This document shows positions 17,728 to 28,772 of a stretch of 64,000 nucleotides of DNA, piece after piece. The DNA is taken from positions 1-64,000 of the forward strand of contig NZ_JPKG01000072.1 of the NCBI RefSeq assembly GCF_000735605.1, read 5' to 3'. The notes under the pieces were generated by a model. It had not been told where the DNA came from. It saw only the letters and a list, made by a program, of their open reading frames with translations, and did no database searches. Within the stretch, counting starts at the first letter, position 1. Each line of letters opens with the position of its first letter. The position numbers and the translations under genes were made by a program. This stretch comes from Allobosea sp. LC85 (GTDB taxonomy: Bacteria > Pseudomonadota > Alphaproteobacteria > Rhizobiales > Beijerinckiaceae).

Positions 17728-19384
17728 GAGCGATCTCCTGGAAGGCGGCCTTGAAAGGTCCGAGACCGAGCCGGCGGACGGCGTCGATGAAGCTCTCGTT
17801 CGCCTGGCGCGCCTCGACATAGACATTGACGATGCGTTCGATCGCATCGGGCACGTCCTCGGCAGCAAGGCCGGGGCCAAGAATCTCGCCGATGGCCGCG
17901 TTCTCGGTCGCGTCGCCACCCAGCGTGATCTGGTAGGATTCGATGCCGCGCTTCTCCAGGCCGAGAATGCCGATATGGCCGACATGGTGATGGCCGCAGG
18001 CATTGATGCAGCCGGAGATCTTGATGTTCAGCTCGCCGATCAGGCGCTGACGCTCTGCATCGGCGAAGCGGCGCTGGATGGCCTGGGCAATCGGGATCGA
18101 GCGCGCGGTCGCCAGCGCGCAATAATCGAGGCCGGGGCAGGAGATGATGTCGGTGATCATCCCGACATTGGCAGAGGCCAGGCCCGCCTCGCCGAGCTTC
18201 TGCCAGATCGCAAAGAGATCGCGCTGGCGCACATGCGGCAGGACGAGGTTCTGCGCATGGGTGACGCGCAGTTCGTCATGCGAATATTGCTCGGCCAGGT
18301 CGGCCACGATCCGCATCTGCTCCGAGGTCGCGTCGCCCGGCGCCTGGCCTATCGGCTTCAATGAGATGGTCAGGGCCGCATAGCCAGGTGCCTTGTGCGG
18401 GGCCGTGTTGACCTCGACCCAGCGCGCGAAGGTCGGGTTTGCAGCCTTGGTCGCCTTCAGCACGCGGCTGACAGCCGGCAGGACCTCGTAGGTGGGCGGA
18501 GCGAAATAGGCGGCGATGCGCGCGACTTCCGCAGGGTCGGCATTGACGGACGGACCGTCGAGCCGAGCAAATTCCTCCTCGACGCGCCGCGTGAATTCCT
18601 CGACGCCAATCTCGTGGACCAGGATCTTGACCCGGGCCTTGTATTTGTTGTCGCGCCGGCCTTCGAGATTATAGACCCGCATGATCGCCTCGAGATAGGC
18701 GAGCAAATCGGCCTTCGGCAGATAGTCGCGCACCACCTTGCCGATCATCGGCGTGCGGCCGAGACCGCCACCGACGCTGACCTCATAGGAGATGGCATTG
18801 GTGTCCGGATGCCGCCGCAGGCGCAGGCCGATGTCATGCGCCTTGATCACGGCCCGGTCATGCTCGGCCCCCGTGACTGCGATCTTGAATTTGCGCGGCA
18901 GGTAGCTGAACTCGGGATGCAGGCTCGACCATTGCCGGATCAGTTCGGCGGTCGGGCGCGGGTCCTCGATCTCATCCTGGGCGACGCCGGCGAAATGATC
19001 GGCCGTGACGTTGCGGATGCAATTGCCCGAGGTCTGGATGCAATGCATTTCGACATCGGCGAGGAGATCCAGGATCTCCGGAATGTCGCGGAGCTTCGGC
19101 CAGTTGAACTGCAGGTTCTGGCGCGTCGTGAAATGGCCATAGCCGCGGTCGTAGCGTTCGCCGATCAGGGCGAGCTGGCGCAATTGGCGCGAGGACAGCG
19201 TGCCGTAAGGCACGGCAATGCGCAGCATATAGGCGTGGAGCTGCAGGTAGACGCCGTTCTTCAGCCGCAGCGGCTTGAACTCGTCCTCGGTCAGCGAGCC
19301 ATCGAGCCGGCGGCCGACCTGATCCCGGAACTGGGCGACCCGCTCGCGGACGAAGCGCGCATCGAATTCATCGTAGCGATACAT
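17714..19384 (-). CDS. cysI: Nitrite/sulfite reductase hemoprotein (CysI-like)
   Basis: A 556-residue siroheme / 4Fe-4S reductase carrying out the six-electron reduction of sulfite to sulfide. The duplicated ferredoxin-like plus siroheme domains are complete; the cluster ligands are Cys416 and Cys422 (CPGLDYC) and Cys459 and Cys463 (CINAC), with the siroheme segment TSGNCIRNVT near residue 120. Sulfite rather than nitrite is inferred from the cysG, DUF934 and sulfate uptake neighbours. No CysJ flavoprotein lies nearby; the ferredoxin gene 360 bases upstream in the same operon is the likely electron donor. Confidence 0.92.
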   Translation of the reverse strand: MYRYDEFDARFVRERVAQFRDQVGRRLDGSLTEDEFKPLRLKNGVYLQLHAYMLRIAVPYGTLSSRQLRQLALIGERYDRGYGHFTTRQNLQFNWPKLRDIPEILDLLADVEMHCIQTSGNCIRNVTADHFAGVAQDEIEDPRPTAELIRQWSSLHPEFSYLPRKFKIAVTGAEHDRAVIKAHDIGLRLRRHPDTNAISYEVSVGGGLGRTPMIGKVVRDYLPKADLLAYLEAIMRVYNLEGRRDNKYKARVKILVHEIGVEEFTRRVEEEFARLDGPSVNADPAEVARIAAYFAPPTYEVLPAVSRVLKATKAANPTFARWVEVNTAPHKAPGYAALTISLKPIGQAPGDATSEQMRIVADLAEQYSHDELRVTHAQNLVLPHVRQRDLFAIWQKLGEAGLASANVGMITDIISCPGLDYCALATARSIPIAQAIQRRFADAERQRLIGELNIKISGCINACGHHHVGHIGILGLEKRGIESYQITLGGDATENAAIGEILGPGLAAEDVPDAIERIVNVYVEARQANESFIDAVRRLGLGPFKAAFQEIAHAVA

Positions 19385-19387
19385 GTC

Positions 19388-19747
19388 TCAGACCCTCCGC
19401 TCGGCTGCGATACCGTCCCCGGCCTGCTTGCCGAGATCGGGACGGTTGCTCGGACCGAGCGTTTTCATGCGTTCGCGATAATGCCGTGGCACCGGCCGGC
19501 CGGCTTCGATCGCGATATCGACGAGATAGGCATCGACGACATGCTGGGCTGCGAATTCGCTGACGGCATAGGCCTCGAGCCGCGCCGCTGCCGCATCGTC
19601 GGCCGCGACCAGCGCCAGCGCGGGATCGCGCGTCCAGACGAGCGCGCCAGAGGCAGCGACCGAAGCGAAGACGACGTCGCCATCAAGCAGATCATTGGCG
19701 AGAAGGATTGCCGGAAGGGGCGGGCGCTTGGGGACAGCGGCCATCAT
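19388..19747 (-). CDS. DUF2849 domain protein
   Basis: A 119-residue DUF2849 protein. Recognisable parts are AILLANDLLDGDVVFASVAASGALVWTRDPALALVA and the C-terminal PVPRHYRERMKTLGPSNRPDLGKQ. The family occurs beside cysI in alphaproteobacteria and has no assigned activity. The start overlaps the ferredoxin stop as ATGA, and cysI starts 3 bases after its stop, so it is translated in line with both. An accessory role in sulfite reduction is inferred from position only. Confidence 0.85.
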   Translation of the reverse strand: MMAAVPKRPPLPAILLANDLLDGDVVFASVAASGALVWTRDPALALVAADDAAAARLEAYAVSEFAAQHVVDAYLVDIAIEAGRPVPRHYRERMKTLGPSNRPDLGKQAGDGIAAERRV

Positions 19748-20058
19748 GCAGCCTCCGCCAGGGTCAGCGTCAGGCCGTCGAGATCATCGGACCAGATGAT
19801 CTGGCAGGAGAGCCGAGAGGTCTGTTCGATCAGCGGCAGCGTGTCGAGCGCGTCGATCTCGTCCTCACGCGGCTCGGGCAGGCGTTCGGCCCATTCCGGT
19901 GCGACGATGACATGGCAGGTGGCGCAATCGCAGGAACCGCCGCAGACGCCTTCGATTCCGACGCGATAGTCGCGCAGGATCTCCATGACCCGCCAGCCTT
20001 CGACGGCCTCGAGTTCATGGGACTGACCCTGCCGGTCGATGACGTTGAGAATGGCCAC
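19744..20058 (-). CDS. 2Fe-2S ferredoxin (adrenodoxin-type)
   Basis: A 104-residue plant/vertebrate-type 2Fe-2S ferredoxin with the cluster motif GGSCDCATCHV plus a fourth Cys near RLSCQIIWSDDLDGL. The acidic PREDEIDALDTL stretch before that Cys is typical of adrenodoxin-like proteins. The start is GTG. As first gene of the ferredoxin-DUF2849-cysI-DUF934 run, it probably feeds electrons to the sulfite reductase in place of CysJ. Its own reductase is not in the window. Confidence 0.9.
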   Translation of the reverse strand: MAILNVIDRQGQSHELEAVEGWRVMEILRDYRVGIEGVCGGSCDCATCHVIVAPEWAERLPEPREDEIDALDTLPLIEQTSRLSCQIIWSDDLDGLTLTLAEAA

Positions 20059-20236
20059 TTTCAGCGCTCACCCTGTTCGCTATTCCGAACATCTCAAATA
20101 CGGCAGCGCGGCGGTTGGTTCAATTCACGTCAGGTAGCGTGTTTTTTCTTATTCCCATTGAAAAGGAGGATTTTTCTCTTTGTGGCACCTGCAGAAGGAG
20201 CGGGGGCGAAATAGTCCTCTCAAGGTGCGGATGACG

Positions 20237-20932
20237 CTAGACCAGTCCACCGAGCCGATAGCCGACACCTGGCTCCGTCTCGATCAGCTTCGGGCTCGTG
20301 GGGTCTTCCTCGAGCTTCTGGCGGAGCTGGCCGACGAAGACGCGGAGATACTGGACATCGTGCTCATGCGCCGGACCCCAGACCGCAGTCAGGATCTGGC
20401 GGTGGGTCAGCACCCGGCCATTGCCGCCGGCGAGCGAGGCGAGCAGGTCATATTCCTTCGGCGACAGCTTCACATGCGCACCGTCGCGGCTGACGCGGCG
20501 ATTGACGAGATCGATCTCGACGGCGCCCGAGCGGATCACCGCGTCGGCGCCCTGACGCTCGATGCGGTGGCGCAGCGCCACGCGCAGCCGCGCCAGCAAT
20601 TCGCCGACGCCGAAGGGCTTTTCGACATAGTCATCGGCACCGGCATCGAGCGCATCGATCTTCTCGGTCTCGCGGTCCCGTGCCGAGAGGATGATCACCG
20701 GGCCGTCATAGAAGGCACGCGCCTTGGCCAGCGCCTCCTTGCCGTCCATGTCGGGCAGACCGAGATCGAGGACCACCGCATCCGGCGGCTTTCGTGCAAG
20801 CTCGCGCAGGCCAGCGGCGGCATCATCGGCGCGAACGGGTTCATAGCCGGCGGCATCGAGCGCTGGAGCCAGGAAGCGATGGATCTGCGGTTCATCGTCG
20901 ATGACGAGGATACGCGGGCGGAAGGCCGTCAT
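20237..20932 (-). CDS. kdpE: KDP operon response regulator KdpE
   Basis: A 231-residue OmpR/PhoB-type regulator. The receiver holds the acidic pocket IDDEPQ and phospho-acceptor Asp56 in VVLDLGLPDMDG; the Lys is in DYVEKPFGVGELLARLRVALR. The winged-helix DNA-binding domain follows (KLSPKEYDLLASLAGGNGRVLTHRQIL, VQYLRVFVGQLRQKLE). It starts inside the kdpD stop (ATGA). It should activate kdpFABC at low potassium or high osmolarity. Confidence 0.95.
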   Translation of the reverse strand: MTAFRPRILVIDDEPQIHRFLAPALDAAGYEPVRADDAAAGLRELARKPPDAVVLDLGLPDMDGKEALAKARAFYDGPVIILSARDRETEKIDALDAGADDYVEKPFGVGELLARLRVALRHRIERQGADAVIRSGAVEIDLVNRRVSRDGAHVKLSPKEYDLLASLAGGNGRVLTHRQILTAVWGPAHEHDVQYLRVFVGQLRQKLEEDPTSPKLIETEPGVGYRLGGLV

Positions 20933-23643
20933 GTCGTTGCTCCGGGCGCGCTGTCCTTGCGCAGGCTGATCAGGATGCGGGTGCCGCCCGGCGTTCCGTC
21001 CGCACGGTCCTGGATCGGGCTCGCGGCCGCGATCCGACCGCCCATGGCCTCGACGAAGCCCTTGGAAATGGCGAGGCCGAGGCCGGCGCCCTTGCCTCGT
21101 TCCCCGCCACGATCGGTCGATTCCTCGAGCCTGCGAAACTTCTCGAAGACGCGTTCGAGCTCGGCGGTGGGGATACCGCGACCTTCATCCTCGATCGAGA
21201 TCACGACATTGCCCCTGTCCTCGTAGGCTGCCGTTTCGATCAGCGAGCCGTCCTCGCTATAGGTGATGGCGTTTTCCAGAATATTGACCAGAGCCTGCTC
21301 GAGCAGGCCGGGGTCGGCCCGTACTGCCGAAAGCGCTGCCGGAAAATCGCGCTGGACGCGGCGGTGCTCGAGGCGGCGCGAGACGCGCTCGATGGCTGCG
21401 GCAATCACGTCGCGCACATCGGTCCAGTCGCGGCGTGTCACCAGCGCTCCGCCTTCCAGCCGCGACATGTCGAGCAGGTCGCCGACATAGCGATTGAGCC
21501 TTTCGGCCTCCTCGCGGATCGAGAGCAGCAGGTCGTCGCGCACGGCAGGCTCGACCGTCTTGCCGAAGTCGATCAGCGTCGTCGCCGATCCGAGCACGGT
21601 CGCAAGCGGCGTGCGCAGATCATGGCTGACGGAGTTGAGCAGGGCCGAGCGCAGCCGGTCGCTGCGGCGGAGCGCTTCGGCGTCGACGGCTGCGGCGGCC
21701 AGTTCGGCGCGTTCCAGCGCGATCGCGCCCTGATCGAGCAGCGCCAGAGCGAAGCGTTCGTTCTCGGCATCGAGCAGCGCCTTCGGTTCGAATCCAACGA
21801 CGCCCGAGCGCGAGCGCACGCCCTGCAGCGCGCGGAACGTCCAGGCGGCGTTGGGCAAGGTGCCGGTGCCGGCGCCGGCAGGCTCGCCGCGCGTCCAGGT
21901 CCAGCGTGCCGCGGTCATGTCGGCTGTCGTCAGCGCTTCGAGTGCGGGGGCTCCCGCCGTTGCGGCAATTTCCTCGCCATGCGGCAGGAAGACGACGACC
22001 TTGCCGGATGTTGCGGCCGAAAGCTGCTCGGCCAGGATCGTGGCAGCATCCTCCTTGCGCGCGGCTCCCGACAACCGCCGGCTTGCGGCGAGCAATGCCG
22101 TGATCGCCGAGGCCCGTCGTGCGGTCGCCCTGGCCTGATCCCGGACCCGCCCCGTAAGGCCCCCCGTCGTCATCGCCACTGCGAAGAAGACGAGGAATGT
22201 CAGGACATCCGCGGGATGACCGATCCAGAAGCTCAGCAGCGGCTCGAGGAAGAAGAAATTATAGGCAACTGCGGCGAAGGCTGCTGCCGTGACAGCAGGC
22301 CAGAGCCCGAATGCGAGCCCCGAGATCAGGACGCTGACCATGAACAGCATGGCGAGGTTGGCATTCTCGACACGGTTCTGGATCAACTCCCCGATGATGA
22401 TCGTGCCGCCAACCAGCGCGGCGGAGGCCAGATGCCCGCCCCATTGGGGCGCGCGCTTCGGAGCCGGGGATGACGGGATGGCGGGTCCGGACGCGCTCTC
22501 GGTGATGATGTGCAGCGCTGCGCCGTTCTGTGCTGCGAGCAGGGCTGGTGCCAGTGACCGGTAAAACCAGGCGCGCCAGCCCCGGCGGTGCGATTTACCG
22601 ACGACGATCTGGGTGACGTTGTTGCGCCTGGCATAGTCCAGCACGGTCGCGACGAGATCGTCGCCGGTCAGCACGACATTGGCCGCGCCAAGCTGCTCGG
22701 CGAGCTTGAGCGCTTCCGAGAGGCTGCGACCGCGGGCAGAATCAGGCTCGACGCGGTTCGGGCGTTCGACATGCGCCACCGTCCAGGGAGCGTCCATCAT
22801 CATGTCGGAGAGGCGTCGTCCCGCGCGCACCAGCGAACTTGCCATGGCGTCCGGCCCGATCAGGACCAGGATGCGCTCGCCGGCGGCCCAGGGACCTTCG
22901 ACGCCGGCGCGCTTCATCGCCTGGCTGAGCTGGTCGTCGACGGTCTGGGCGGCGCGACGCAAGGCCAGTTCGCGCAGCGCCGTCAGGTTCTCGGGCTTGA
23001 AGAAATTGTCGGCTGCAAGTCGCGCCGTCTCGGGCAGATAGACCTTGCCCTCTGCCATGCGCTGGCGCAGTTCAGTCGGGGTGATGTCGATCAGCTCGAT
23101 CTCGTCCGCCCGGCTGAGGACGCTGTCCGGCACCGTTTCGCGCTGGCGCACCCCGGTGATCTTCCAGACCACGTCGACGAGGCTTTCCAGATGCTGGACG
23201 TTCAGCGTCGTCCAGACGTCGATGCCGGATTCGAGCAGTTCCTCGACATCCTGCCAGCGCTTGGGGTGGCGGCTGCCGGGAGCGTTGGAATGGGCGTATT
23301 CATCGACGAGCAGGAGACGCGGCTTGACGGCCAGCGCCGCCTCCAGGTCGAATTCCAGCAAGGTCCGGCCGCGATGCTCGATCGGCCGGCGCGCCATCAC
23401 CTCGAGCCCATCGAGCAGGGCTTCTGTCTCCCGCCTCCCATGGGTCTCGACCACCCCGACCAGGACTTCGCCGTGCTCGGCCTGGGCGCGGCGGCCCTGG
23501 GCCAGCATCTCGTAGGTCTTGCCGACACCGGGAGCCATGCCGAGAAAAATCTTGAGCCGGCCGCGTTTGCGGCCGGCCTGCGCCAGAAGGGCGTCGGGGT
23601 CAGGTCGTCCCTGCTCCCGATATCTGGTTTCGTCTGCTGTCAT
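20929..23643 (-). CDS. kdpD: Osmosensitive potassium-channel sensor histidine kinase KdpD
   Basis: A 904-residue sensor kinase that phosphorylates KdpE. In order: the KdpD domain with a Walker-A-like GMAPGVGKTYEML (residue ~35), a universal-stress-protein domain (~250-375), a four-helix DUF4118 membrane region (~400-500), a GAF-like region, the HisKA H-box SVSHDLRTPLATVLG with His674, and an ATPase domain (NILENAITYSEDG, DEGRGIP, GAGLGLAISKGFVEAMGG). Full length for the family. It lies 10 bases after kdpC. Confidence 0.96.
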   Translation of the reverse strand: MTADETRYREQGRPDPDALLAQAGRKRGRLKIFLGMAPGVGKTYEMLAQGRRAQAEHGEVLVGVVETHGRRETEALLDGLEVMARRPIEHRGRTLLEFDLEAALAVKPRLLLVDEYAHSNAPGSRHPKRWQDVEELLESGIDVWTTLNVQHLESLVDVVWKITGVRQRETVPDSVLSRADEIELIDITPTELRQRMAEGKVYLPETARLAADNFFKPENLTALRELALRRAAQTVDDQLSQAMKRAGVEGPWAAGERILVLIGPDAMASSLVRAGRRLSDMMMDAPWTVAHVERPNRVEPDSARGRSLSEALKLAEQLGAANVVLTGDDLVATVLDYARRNNVTQIVVGKSHRRGWRAWFYRSLAPALLAAQNGAALHIITESASGPAIPSSPAPKRAPQWGGHLASAALVGGTIIIGELIQNRVENANLAMLFMVSVLISGLAFGLWPAVTAAAFAAVAYNFFFLEPLLSFWIGHPADVLTFLVFFAVAMTTGGLTGRVRDQARATARRASAITALLAASRRLSGAARKEDAATILAEQLSAATSGKVVVFLPHGEEIAATAGAPALEALTTADMTAARWTWTRGEPAGAGTGTLPNAAWTFRALQGVRSRSGVVGFEPKALLDAENERFALALLDQGAIALERAELAAAAVDAEALRRSDRLRSALLNSVSHDLRTPLATVLGSATTLIDFGKTVEPAVRDDLLLSIREEAERLNRYVGDLLDMSRLEGGALVTRRDWTDVRDVIAAAIERVSRRLEHRRVQRDFPAALSAVRADPGLLEQALVNILENAITYSEDGSLIETAAYEDRGNVVISIEDEGRGIPTAELERVFEKFRRLEESTDRGGERGKGAGLGLAISKGFVEAMGGRIAAASPIQDRADGTPGGTRILISLRKDSAPGATT

Positions 23644-23653
23644 AACGCTGGGC

Positions 23654-24247
23654 TCATGGCGCCTTAGCTTGCGGCTTCGGATAGCGCGCGTCGAGGGCGA
23701 GATTGGCGGTCAGCACGTTTACACGCGAGCGTCCGAGAAAGCCGAATGTCGGCTCCTGTGTATTGGCTGCAATGATCGCCGCAACCTGGTCCGGGGCGAT
23801 GCCGCGGGTTTTGGCGATGCGAGCAACCTGGCGGGCGGCGTTCTCCGGCGAGATATGGGGATCGAGCCCGGAACCCGAAGCGGTCACCGCGTCGGCCGGC
23901 AAGGAGCCAGGACCATCGGCCTCCCGCAGCGTGTCGGCATCGGCCTTGATCCGCGCAGCGAGGTCCTCGTTCAAGGGCCCGAGATTGGAGCCCGAGGAAC
24001 CGGCGGCATCATAGCCGTCCTTGCCGGCGGCGGAGGGGCGGGGGCGCAGATAGGCATCGCCCTTGAAGTTCTGGCCGATCCACTCCGAACCGATGATCTC
24101 GCCTTGCGTATTGTGGATCAGCGAGCCGCCGGCCTGGGTCGGGAAGATGGCCCCGGCGATACCGGTCACGCCCAACGGATAGGCGAGACCGAGCAGGAAG
24201 GTGAAGAACACCATCGAGACGATGGCGGGACGCAAATGGGACAACAT
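23654..24247 (-). CDS. kdpC: Potassium-transporting ATPase subunit KdpC
   Basis: A 197-residue subunit with one N-terminal membrane helix (LRPAIVSMVFFTFLLGLAYPLGVTG) and the periplasmic signature SGSGLDPHISPENAARQVARIAKTRG. KdpC holds KdpA and KdpB together and raises ATP affinity. It starts 23 bases after the kdpB stop. Confidence 0.95.
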   Translation of the reverse strand: MLSHLRPAIVSMVFFTFLLGLAYPLGVTGIAGAIFPTQAGGSLIHNTQGEIIGSEWIGQNFKGDAYLRPRPSAAGKDGYDAAGSSGSNLGPLNEDLAARIKADADTLREADGPGSLPADAVTASGSGLDPHISPENAARQVARIAKTRGIAPDQVAAIIAANTQEPTFGFLGRSRVNVLTANLALDARYPKPQAKAP

Positions 24248-24270
24248 GGTCGTGGTCCTTTTCCTTCGCT

Positions 24271-26307
24271 TCAGGCGAGCTTCAGGGCTGCGACGATCAT
24301 GTCGATCAGCTTGATGCCGATGAAGGGCGCGACGATGCCGCCGATGCCGTAGATGGTGAGGTTTCGCGAGAGCAGTTTGGCCGCGCCGATCGCCCGGTAG
24401 CGCACGCCGCGAAGCGCCAGCGGAATCAGCGCGACGATAACGAGCGCATTGAAGATCACCGCCGAGAGGATGGCGCTGTGGGGGCTCGTGAGCCCCATGA
24501 TGTTGAGGGCGCCCAAGGCCGGCAGCGCGGCCACGAACAAGGCCGGGATAATCGCGAAGTACTTTGCGACATCATTGGCAATCGAGAAGGTCGTCAGCGC
24601 GCCGCGCGTGATCAGCATTTGCTTGCCGACCTCGACGATCTCCAGGACCTTGGTTGGATCGCTGTCGAGATCGACCATGTTGCCGGCCTCGCGTGCCGCC
24701 TGGGCACCGGTCTGCATGGCGACGCCGACATCCGCCTGCGCGAGCGCCGGGGCATCGTTGGCGCCGTCGCCGCACATCGCCACGAGCCGGCCCTTGGCCT
24801 GCTCGGCGCGGATGATGCGGAGTTTGTCCTCGGGTGTCGCCTCGGCGAGGAAATCGTCGACGCCGGCTTCGGAGGCGATGGCTGCAGCGGTGACGGGATT
24901 GTCGCCGGTGATCATCACCGTCCGGACACCCATGCGGCGAAGATCAGCGAATCGATCCTTGACGCCAGGCTTCACCACATCCTTGAGGTGGATGATGCCG
25001 ACCAGCGCACCGTTCTCGCTGACCGCGAGCGGCGTGCCGCCCGAGCGGGCGATGCGGTCGACCGCCTGGCGCATTTCGGCCGGGACCTGGCCTTCGCGCA
25101 GGTCGAGCATGGTGAGCACGGCGTCGACCGCGCCCTTGCGCCAGGACTGTCCGTTGTCGTCGAGGCCCGACTGGCGCGTCACCGCGCTGAAGGCGATCGC
25201 AGTCGCGTGTTCCGGGATGCTGGTGGTTACGCCCTGTTCCCGCGCGAGTTCGACAATCGAGCGACCTTCTGGCGTCTGGTCGGCAAGCGAGGCCATCAGC
25301 GCAGCCCGCAGCGCAGCGTCCGGCCGAACGCCCGGTGCCGGAATAACCTCGACAGCCATGCGGTTACCGAAGGTGATCGTGCCGGTCTTGTCGAGCAGCA
25401 ACGTGTCGACGTCGCCAGCGGCCTCGACGGCGCGGCCGGATGTCGACAGCACGTTGACCTTGAGCAGGCGGTCCATGCCAGCAATGCCGACGGCGCTGAG
25501 CAGTCCGCCGATCGTGGTCGGGATCAGCGTGACGAAGAGTGCGCCGAGCACCATAGGGTCGAGCGAGATGCCGGAGAAGGCACCAAGGCCGGTCAGCGTG
25601 ACGACTGCGATCAGGAAGACCAGCGTCAGGCCGGCGAGCAGCACGGCAAGAGCGAGTTCGTTCGGCGTTTTGCGCCGGTCGGCGCCTTCGACCATCGCAA
25701 TCATGCGATCGAGGAAGGAGGAGCCGGGCTGCGACGTGACCTTGACCTTGATCCAGTCGGAGACGACCGTGGTGCCGCCGGTGACGGCCGAACGATCGCC
25801 GCCGCTCTCGCGGATCACGGGAGCAGATTCGCCAGTGATCGCGGCCTCGTTGACCGAAGCAACGCCCTCGATGATCTCGCCATCGGCCGGGATCACGTCG
25901 CCGGCCTCGACCAGGACGAGATCGCCGGGAACCAGCTTATGGGCAGGCGTCAGGATCATCGCATTCCGCTCAGGGTCGATGATCAGCTTGGCCTTGGTGG
26001 TGACACGGGCGGCACGCAACGAATCCGCTGCCGCCTTGCCGCGCCCCTCGGCAATACTCTCGGCGAAATTGGCAAAGAGCACGGTGAGCCAGAGCCAGAT
26101 CGCGATCTGGATCGGGAAACCGGCAGGTTCGCCGGTGGAAAGGGCGACCGCGGCAGAGACCGTGGCCAGCGCTGCCACGACCTCTGTGGCCAGGATCACG
26201 GGATTTCCCGTGAGCTTGCGCGGGTCGAGCTTGGCGAAGGCGCCCTTCAGCGCCGTCACCACCACCCCCTGGTCGAATGTTGTGGATTTGACGAAAGACA
26301 TACTCAT
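24271..26307 (-). CDS. kdpB: Potassium-transporting P-type ATPase subunit KdpB
   Basis: A 678-residue catalytic subunit. The phosphorylated Asp306 is in [13 protein letters not shown]; the TGES motif is in [32 protein letters not shown] forms the hinge. About seven membrane helices surround the cytoplasmic domains. ATG 26307 is chosen for the AAAGGA site upstream and the family-like N-terminus; the frame is open 23 codons further back into the kdpA end. Long open frames on the opposite strand here are composition shadows. Confidence 0.96.
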   Translation of the reverse strand: MSMSFVKSTTFDQGVVVTALKGAFAKLDPRKLTGNPVILATEVVAALATVSAAVALSTGEPAGFPIQIAIWLWLTVLFANFAESIAEGRGKAAADSLRAARVTTKAKLIIDPERNAMILTPAHKLVPGDLVLVEAGDVIPADGEIIEGVASVNEAAITGESAPVIRESGGDRSAVTGGTTVVSDWIKVKVTSQPGSSFLDRMIAMVEGADRRKTPNELALAVLLAGLTLVFLIAVVTLTGLGAFSGISLDPMVLGALFVTLIPTTIGGLLSAVGIAGMDRLLKVNVLSTSGRAVEAAGDVDTLLLDKTGTITFGNRMAVEVIPAPGVRPDAALRAALMASLADQTPEGRSIVELAREQGVTTSIPEHATAIAFSAVTRQSGLDDNGQSWRKGAVDAVLTMLDLREGQVPAEMRQAVDRIARSGGTPLAVSENGALVGIIHLKDVVKPGVKDRFADLRRMGVRTVMITGDNPVTAAAIASEAGVDDFLAEATPEDKLRIIRAEQAKGRLVAMCGDGANDAPALAQADVGVAMQTGAQAAREAGNMVDLDSDPTKVLEIVEVGKQMLITRGALTTFSIANDVAKYFAIIPALFVAALPALGALNIMGLTSPHSAILSAVIFNALVIVALIPLALRGVRYRAIGAAKLLSRNLTIYGIGGIVAPFIGIKLIDMIVAALKLA

Positions 26308-26329
26308 GGATGCATTTTCCTTTGTCGGC

Positions 26330-28039
<1,710 letters not shown>

Positions 28040-28065
28040 GCGAGGTCTCCTTTATGAAAGCTGTG

Positions 28066-28152
28066 TCAGAAGCGGTCGGGGCGCAGCAGCGCGGCGACCA
28101 TGTAAACCGCGAGCCCAAGCGCCGCGGCCCCGTAAAGCCAGGTGAGCGCCAT
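28066..28152 (-). CDS. kdpF: Potassium-transporting ATPase subunit KdpF
   Basis: A 28-residue single-helix peptide, below normal gene-calling size. It starts MALTWLYGAAALGLA and ends LLRPDRF; the aromatic-Gly helix followed by a basic LLRPDRF tail is the classic KdpF pattern (small peptides that stabilise KdpFABC). It is located directly before kdpA, as expected. Confidence 0.92.
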   Translation of the reverse strand: MALTWLYGAAALGLAVYMVAALLRPDRF

Positions 28153-28157
28153 GGTCG

Positions 28158-28241
28158 TCAGACCTTGCGCAACTGCGCTGCATAGGCAGCAAAGAGCACG
28201 AAGGCTCCGAGCCCGAGCGCGATGAAGACGATGTCGGCCAT
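28158..28241 (-). CDS. 27-residue membrane micropeptide upstream of kdpF
   Basis: An open frame of 27 codons starting MADIVFIALGLGAFVLFAA and ending AAQLRKV: one hydrophobic helix with a short basic cytoplasmic tail. It is preceded by GGAG about 6 bases from the ATG and ends 5 bases before the kdpF start. Its arrangement parallels KdpF (tiny helix plus basic tail), so a structural or regulatory role in the Kdp complex is a reasonable guess. Similar tiny frames occur upstream of kdpF in other bacteria, as far as I recall, but no function is known to me. Confidence 0.7.
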   Translation of the reverse strand: MADIVFIALGLGAFVLFAAYAAQLRKV

Positions 28242-28407
28242 GGCCAATCTCCAGTCAGGTTAGACCGGAGATGTGGTGCGCGGGGCAGTAAGGGGTCGAG
28301 GGGAAAGGAAGGGATGAGGCATAAGGGGTCCATAAAGATCGCCCTCAGCAACGGGATTTCGCTCGTCACTGGTGTTGCGCCTGGCAAGGATTAGCGGTGC
28401 GATCGCC
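28242..28407. promoter_or_regulatory. Presumed kdp operon promoter region
   Basis: The only spacer upstream of the micropeptide-kdpFABCDE run, divergent from the flavin reductase remnant. It should contain the KdpE-controlled promoter. I could not pick a clear KdpE site or sigma-70 hexamers by eye. Confidence 0.45.
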
Positions 28408-28727
28408 ATGGCAATTCAGGAGGTGCCAGCATCAAAGGACTATCGCCTGCCGGAGGCTGGGCCGATCGTTCTCGTCACGACATCCGACGAGGGGCGGCTC
28501 GGTTACCACATGGTGATGCAGCATGCGCCGCCGCTGATCGGCTGCATTATCGGCCCGTGGGATCACGGCTACAGGGTGCGTCGCGGGCAAGCGGCGAATG
28601 CGTGATCGCGATCCTGGTCTGGGGCGATCCGGAACGGAAGGAACGCTGCGCCCTGCCTCATCGCGACGACGGCACCTTTGCAGCCGACGGCAAGATCATC
28701 GGCCTGCGCGAGCGCATGCAAGACTGA
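28408..28727 (+). pseudogene. Decayed flavin reductase-family gene
   Basis: The first frame (28408 on) reads YRLPEAGPIVLVTTSDEG...PPLIGCIIGPWDHGY, matching the N-terminus of flavin reductase-like FMN-binding proteins (GPVVLLTT...PPLIGCVIS) but lacking the usual NVMTMSW stretch. After a frame change near 28580-28596 the second frame reads ECVIAI, a family motif, then jumps to WGDPERKERCALPHRDDGTF and GKIIGLRERMQD, matching the family's C-terminus, ending in TGA at 28725. The middle ~80 residues are missing. Two deletions and a frameshift make a functional product unlikely. Confidence 0.65.
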
Positions 28728-28772
28728 GCCAGACGCGCGCCGCACCAAGCGTGACGGGGTCTCAGGCGGTAC

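Noticed and set aside
17714-19384. Assimilatory nitrite reductase
   Set aside because: The family covers both reactions, but all neighbours are sulfate and siroheme genes and no nitrate or nitrite transporter is present.
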